Of a stretch of 5,896 bases of DNA, positions 1 to 5,896 are shown piece after piece. The notes under the pieces were generated by a model, which did no database searches, had not been told where the DNA came from, and saw nothing but the letters and a program-made list of their open reading frames with translations. Made by a program: the position numbers and the translations under genes. Source of the stretch: Planctomycetota bacterium. Lineage in GTDB: Bacteria > Planctomycetota > SZUA-567. Every line of letters begins with the position of its first letter. Positions within the stretch are counted from its first letter, which is position 1. The stretch is from NCBI GenBank assembly GCA_031278535.1, contig JAITKH010000163.1, positions 1 through 5,896 on the forward strand, given 5' to 3'.

Positions 1-1156
1 CGGGGAGGACGAACTCGGTCCCCTCGCGGACGACCGGGGCCGGACGCTTCCCCTCTTTCGCCACCCATTCCACCCCGGCGCAGCGGAGGGCGCCAAGGCG
101 TCCGGGCCGGTCGCCGGGCAGGAACTCGAGGGTGGTGACTCCCCAGCGCCTGTCGCCCCCTTCCTCGTGGCTGCTGGAATCCCGGCGGATGCGCGGCCAT
201 TCCGGCCAGGGATTGTTTCCGTCCCTTTCCTTCGGCGGCTCAGGCAGAATCTCCACCTGCGTCACCGACTTGGCGCCCTGGCGCAAGGCGGTGCCCAGGC
301 AATCGGAACCGGTATCGCCGCCGCCGACCACCACCACTCCGGCGCCGGCGGCGCTCAAGCCGGGCGGCAGGATTTCGATCTCGCCTCCCAACAGGCGGTT
401 CTGGGCCGAAAGATAGTCGGTGGCGAAATGGATTCCCAGAAGTTCCCGGCCGGGAACCGGCAAATCGCGTTTCCGGCGGGAACCGACCGCGAGGACTACG
501 GCGTCATACCGCTTCCGGAGCAGGCCGGCGCCGATATCCTGGCCCACGTCCACGCCGCATTCGAATTTGACCCCTTCCTCCCGCATCACCTCCACCCGCC
601 GATCCAGCACCTCCTTCTCCAGCTTGAAGTCGGGAATGCCGTAGCGGAGAAACCCGCCTGGATTGGCGGCGCTTTCGTAAACGGTAACGGAGGCGCCGGA
701 TCGGCACAGGCGCCAGGCGGCCGCCAATCCCGCCGGGCCGGAGCCGACGACCGCGACTCTCAGGCCCAGGCGGACGGCGGGATTGGCCGGTTTCACCCAA
801 CCGCCGGCAAAACCCCGCTCGATAATTTCCTTTTCCACCTGCCGGCAAGGCGTAGGCTCCTCGTGCAGGCCTTGTACGCAGGAGCCCTCGCACAACGCCG
901 GACACACCCTGGCCGTGAATTCCGGGAAAGGGCTGGTGGCGAGCAGGACCGCCAGCGCCTTTTCCCAGCGCCCGGCCAGGGCGTGGAGATTCATCTCGGG
1001 GATGGCGTTCCCCAGCGGACAGCCGACGGAGTGGCAGAACGGGATGCCGCAGTCCTGGCAACGGGACAGCCCCTCCCGCAACTCTTCCGGCGCGATTCTT
1101 TTCTCGACCGGCCTGAAGTCGGCCAGCCTTTCCGCGATCAGGCGGTACCTGTTCAT
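1..1156 (-). CDS. gltD: Glutamate synthase small (beta) subunit, 3'-truncated by the window edge
   Basis: Small subunit of NADPH-type glutamate synthase. It takes electrons from NAD(P)H onto FAD and passes them through iron-sulfur clusters to the FMN of GltB in the cytoplasm. I translated 385 codons from the ATG at 1156; the frame leaves the window at base 1, so roughly the last fifth to quarter is missing. The N-terminal iron-sulfur region has C33, C36, C41 and C46 (SRCQDCGIPFCHSVGCPLGN), then C85, C89 and C93 (RVCPALCEGSC). The FAD dinucleotide fold is VAVVGSGPAGLAAA (134-147), and the NAD(P)H fold is VVVVGGGDTGSDCLGTALRQGA (274-295, with GGGDTGSD at 278-285). ERDGNNPWPEWPRI (310-323) is a GltD family signature. 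The N-terminus before the first Cys is shorter than I would expect by about 15 residues; an alternative start at 1171 adds only MSGTV. With gltB in the same operon this is GltD rather than one of the look-alike oxidoreductases (PreT, AegA, NfnL-type). Confidence 0.96.
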   Translation of the reverse strand, partial: MNRYRLIAERLADFRPVEKRIAPEELREGLSRCQDCGIPFCHSVGCPLGNAIPEMNLHALAGRWEKALAVLLATSPFPEFTARVCPALCEGSCVQGLHEEPTPCRQVEKEIIERGFAGGWVKPANPAVRLGLRVAVVGSGPAGLAAAWRLCRSGASVTVYESAANPGGFLRYGIPDFKLEKEVLDRRVEVMREEGVKFECGVDVGQDIGAGLLRKRYDAVVLAVGSRRKRDLPVPGRELLGIHFATDYLSAQNRLLGGEIEILPPGLSAAGAGVVVVGGGDTGSDCLGTALRQGAKSVTQVEILPEPPKERDGNNPWPEWPRIRRDSSSHEEGGDRRWGVTTLEFLPGDRPGRLGALRCAGVEWVAKEGKRPAPVVREGTEFVLP

Positions 1157-1162
1157 GACGGT

Positions 1163-1166
1163 TCCT
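1163..1166 (-). promoter_or_regulatory. Shine-Dalgarno supporting the second ATG of gltD
   Basis: On the minus strand AGGA sits 6 bases before the ATG at 1156-1154. The other in-frame ATG, five codons upstream at 1171-1169, has AGGG only 3 bases away, which is too close for good initiation. The downstream ATG is favoured, not proven. Confidence 0.5.
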
Positions 1167-1181
1167 GACATTTTCCCTGTG

Positions 1182-2873
1182 TCAATTGGTGTATTGCAAG
1201 GCGTCGTACCCTTCCTCGCCGGTGCGCACCTTGACGGCGTTCTCCACGTCGTAGACGAAAATCTTGCCGTCGCCGATCCGCCCGGTATGGAGCACCTTCT
1301 TCGCCGCGTCGATAACGGCCCGCACCGGCACCTTGGCGACGACGATCTCGATGCAGATCTTCGGCAGCATGTTGGCCGCCACCTCGACCCCGCGGTAGTA
1401 TTCGGAAATGCCCCGCTGCACGCCGCAGCCCATGACCTTGGTCACCGTCATGCCGGTTATGCCGGCGGCGTGGAGGGCGATCTTCAGTTCCGCGAATTTT
1501 TCGGGGCGGGTGATGATTTCGACCTTGGTGAGTTTCACGCCGCTCCTGGCGGGGGATTCGCCGCGCGCGACGGGTTGCGCATCGGCGTAGTCGGGCGCGT
1601 GTCCGGCGGGAGCGCCGCCCACCACGGCGCTGTGGCCGCCGTCGGCGAGGAAGCCGGGGTAATCGGAGGCGATGCCGTGCTCCTCGATATCCAGGCCCAT
1701 GATTTCCTCGCTCGGGGAGACACGGAGGCCGATGGTGTTGTCGATGACCAGGTAGACCATGCCCATGGCGGCGGCGACCCAGACGGCGACGCTGAGCGAT
1801 CCGAGGGCCTGGATCAGGACCATGTTGAATCCGCCGCCGTAGAACAGCCCGCCGTCGATGGCGAAAACGCCGGTCAGGACGGTTCCCACCGCGCCGCAGA
1901 TGCCATGGACGCCGAAAGCGCCGACCGGATCGTCAATTCTCAATTTCTTGTCGACGAACTCGATCCCATAGTAGAGGATTATGCCGGAAATGAGGCCGAT
2001 GGCGACAGCGCCGGCGGGGGTGACGGCGTCGCAGCCGGCGGTGATGCCGACCAGGCCGCCGAGGGCGCCGTTCAGGGTCATGGACACGTCGGGGCGGCCG
2101 TAGGCCAGCCAGGTGAGGCACATGCAGGCCAGGGCGCCGGCGGCGGCGGCAAGGTTGGTGGTGACCATGATTTTTGACATCGAGGCCAGCGTGTCGTCCC
2201 CGGTGGCGGACACGGTGGAGCAGCCGTTGAAGCCGAACCAGGCGAACCAGAGAATGAAGACGCCGAGGGCGGCGAGGGACAGGCTGTGGCCGGGGATGGC
2301 GCGGGAATTGCCCTTGGCGTCGTACTTGCCGATGCGGGCGCCCAAAATCTTCGCGCCCACGATGGCGGCGACGCCTCCGGCCATATGGACGGCTGTGGAA
2401 CCGGCGAAATCGTGGAAGCCGAGTTCCCACAGCCAGCCGCGTCCCCAGATCCAGTGGCCGGAAACCGGGTACACGATCATGCTCATGAGCAGGCTGTAGA
2501 TGCAGTAGGCAGAGAACTTGGTGCGCTCCGCCATGGCTCCGGAAATGATGGTGGCGGAAGTGCCGCAGAACACGGTCTGGAAGATCAGGAAGGCGTATCC
2601 CGGAAAAGCGCCGAACTTCCCGTCGTAATTCCCCTGGACGAAAAAGTCGAACGCGCCGAAGAGGCTGCCGTCTCCGCCGAACATGATGCCGAAGCCGACA
2701 AACCAGAAGGCCAGGGAGCCGATGCAGAAGTCCATCAGGTTCTTCATCACCAGGTTGCCGGTGTTCTTGTTGCGGGTAAGGCCGACTTCGACCATGGTGA
2801 AGCCGGACTGCATGAAGAACACCAGCGCGGCGCCCAGGAGTACCCAAATCGTATCGACTGACGAGAATCCCAT
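1182..2873 (-). CDS. Ammonium transporter (Amt) fused to a C-terminal PII signalling domain
   Basis: A 563-residue inner-membrane ammonium channel joined to a nitrogen-regulatory PII domain. Residues 1-405 are a full Amt/MEP unit with about 11 membrane helices; the first begins near residue 8 and no cleaved leader is evident. Pore residues match E. coli AmtB: F102 (F107) and F215 at the Phe gate, W143 (W148) and S219 at the ammonium site, D155 (D160), and the twin histidines H163 and H323 (H168, H318). AERTKF (115-120) and DDPVGAFGVHGICG (314-327) are family motifs. The cytoplasmic tail has GLDIEEHG (393-400). A Pro/Ala/Gly-rich linker (about 411-446) leads to PII (447-563). A stand-alone Amt is usually about 400-450 residues. 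The gene lies 67 bases after gltB and 10 to 25 bases before gltD, so co-transcription is likely. Fusions of this kind are known in scattered genomes, but I give no symbol because amtB or glnK alone would mislead. Gating of the pore by the fused domain is inference. Confidence 0.97.
   Translation of the reverse strand: MGFSSVDTIWVLLGAALVFFMQSGFTMVEVGLTRNKNTGNLVMKNLMDFCIGSLAFWFVGFGIMFGGDGSLFGAFDFFVQGNYDGKFGAFPGYAFLIFQTVFCGTSATIISGAMAERTKFSAYCIYSLLMSMIVYPVSGHWIWGRGWLWELGFHDFAGSTAVHMAGGVAAIVGAKILGARIGKYDAKGNSRAIPGHSLSLAALGVFILWFAWFGFNGCSTVSATGDDTLASMSKIMVTTNLAAAAGALACMCLTWLAYGRPDVSMTLNGALGGLVGITAGCDAVTPAGAVAIGLISGIILYYGIEFVDKKLRIDDPVGAFGVHGICGAVGTVLTGVFAIDGGLFYGGGFNMVLIQALGSLSVAVWVAAAMGMVYLVIDNTIGLRVSPSEEIMGLDIEEHGIASDYPGFLADGGHSAVVGGAPAGHAPDYADAQPVARGESPARSGVKLTKVEIITRPEKFAELKIALHAAGITGMTVTKVMGCGVQRGISEYYRGVEVAANMLPKICIEIVVAKVPVRAVIDAAKKVLHTGRIGDGKIFVYDVENAVKVRTGEEGYDALQYTN
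1185..1535 (-). other. PII (GlnB/GlnK-like) domain within the Amt fusion
   Basis: Fusion residues 447-563, about the length of a stand-alone PII protein (112 residues), align with E. coli GlnB without gaps over the core (GlnB number plus 447). GITGMTVT (471-478), the T-loop around GISEYYRG (488-495), LPK (503-505) and TGRIGDGKIFVYDV (530-543) are diagnostic. Residues that bind ATP and 2-oxoglutarate in known PII proteins are present or conservatively changed: T476 (T29), Q486 (Q39), K505 (K58), K537 (K90), K548 in place of R101, and R550 (R103). The T-loop arginine that plugs AmtB is R494 (R47). The uridylylated Tyr51 is V498, and the cyanobacterial phospho-Ser49 position is V496. Ligand sensing therefore looks intact, while the known T-loop modification sites are absent. 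PII works as a trimer, and Amt is a trimer too, so a 3:3 assembly within one homotrimer is plausible. Confidence 0.95.
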
Positions 2874-2880
2874 GTGTAAT

Positions 2881-2888
2881 CCCCTCCC
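2881..2888 (-). promoter_or_regulatory. Strong ribosome binding site that fixes the amt start
   Basis: On the minus strand GGGAGGGG lies 7 bases upstream of the ATG at 2873-2871. An in-frame GTG at 2900 would add nine codons, but the Shine-Dalgarno would then lie inside the coding sequence. The ATG is therefore the better start. Confidence 0.8.
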
Positions 2889-2902
2889 TTTTGTGTGCAC
2901 CC

Positions 2903-2940
2903 ACCGGACACGGCGGCGTCCCCGTCCGCCCCTGTCCGGT
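2903..2940 (-). promoter_or_regulatory. Intercistronic GC-rich hairpin between gltB and amt
   Basis: A perfect 8-base inverted repeat (ACCGGACA at 2903-2910, TGTCCGGT at 2933-2940) encloses a second 5-base pair of arms (GGCGG at 2912-2916, CCGCC at 2926-2930). They are separated by a one-against-two base internal loop, and the apical loop is 9 bases. In the transcript this gives a 13-pair GC-rich stem that starts at the base right after the gltB stop codon. No run of T follows on the transcribed strand, so it does not look like a full intrinsic terminator. A role in mRNA stability, partial termination or adjusting the gltB-to-amt expression ratio is inference. Confidence 0.55.

Positions 2941-5896
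<2,956 letters not shown>

Noticed and set aside
167..1168. Plus-strand open frame (333 codons) opposite gltD
   Set aside because: It is the antisense shadow of gltD, with Arg/Gly/Pro-rich content and no motif. The minus strand carries the FAD, NAD(P)H and iron-sulfur signatures.
1166..1184. Short inverted repeat TGACA / TGTCA spanning the amt stop and the first gltD ATG
   Set aside because: It has only five pairs with a nine-base loop and is AT-containing. It is too weak to claim as a regulatory structure without comparative support.
783..2177. Long plus-strand open frame (464 codons) antisense to amt and gltD
   Set aside because: It overlaps two clearly recognisable genes on the other strand, and its translation is low-complexity Gly/Ala/Asp/His with no family motif. 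Such shadow frames are expected in GC-rich coding DNA.
2874..2900. GTG start for amt at 2900
   Set aside because: It would place the strong GGGAGGGG ribosome binding site inside the coding region and add nine codons before a normal Amt N-terminus.
2874..2940. A promoter or sigma-54/NtrC site in the gltB-amt gap
   Set aside because: I found no -24/-12 (TGGCAC...TTGCA-like) or -35/-10 pair. The gap is mostly taken up by the hairpin and the ribosome binding site.

Overview
The window holds one tightly packed minus-strand operon segment for ammonium uptake and assimilation. It comes from a GC-rich bacterium: codons strongly favour G or C in the third position. The protein families are bacterial, but nothing here fixes the phylum, so I leave the taxon open.

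Reading in the direction of transcription (right to left): (1) 5896-2941 is most of gltB, the large subunit of glutamate synthase. It lacks its N-terminal amidotransferase part, which lies beyond the right edge. (2) A 67-base gap (2940-2874) contains a strong GC-rich hairpin that starts at the base after the gltB stop, followed by a very good Shine-Dalgarno. (3) 2873-1182 is an ammonium transporter gene whose C-terminus carries a complete PII (GlnB/GlnK-type) signalling domain in the same reading frame. (4) After 10 to 25 bases, gltD, the small subunit of glutamate synthase, runs off the left edge at base 1. No stretch over 100 bases lacks a gene. I see no RNA gene, mobile element, CRISPR array or recognisable promoter.

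Together the genes form a coherent unit. The Amt part brings ammonium in. The fused PII domain could sense ATP/ADP and 2-oxoglutarate and gate the channel in cis. GltB and GltD turn glutamine plus 2-oxoglutarate into two glutamates, using the same 2-oxoglutarate pool that PII senses. The two notable points are that the transporter and its regulator are one polypeptide, and that this gene sits between gltB and gltD, which usually adjoin. The PII T-loop keeps the arginine that plugs Amt pores, but has valine at the tyrosine that is uridylylated in enterobacterial PII proteins.
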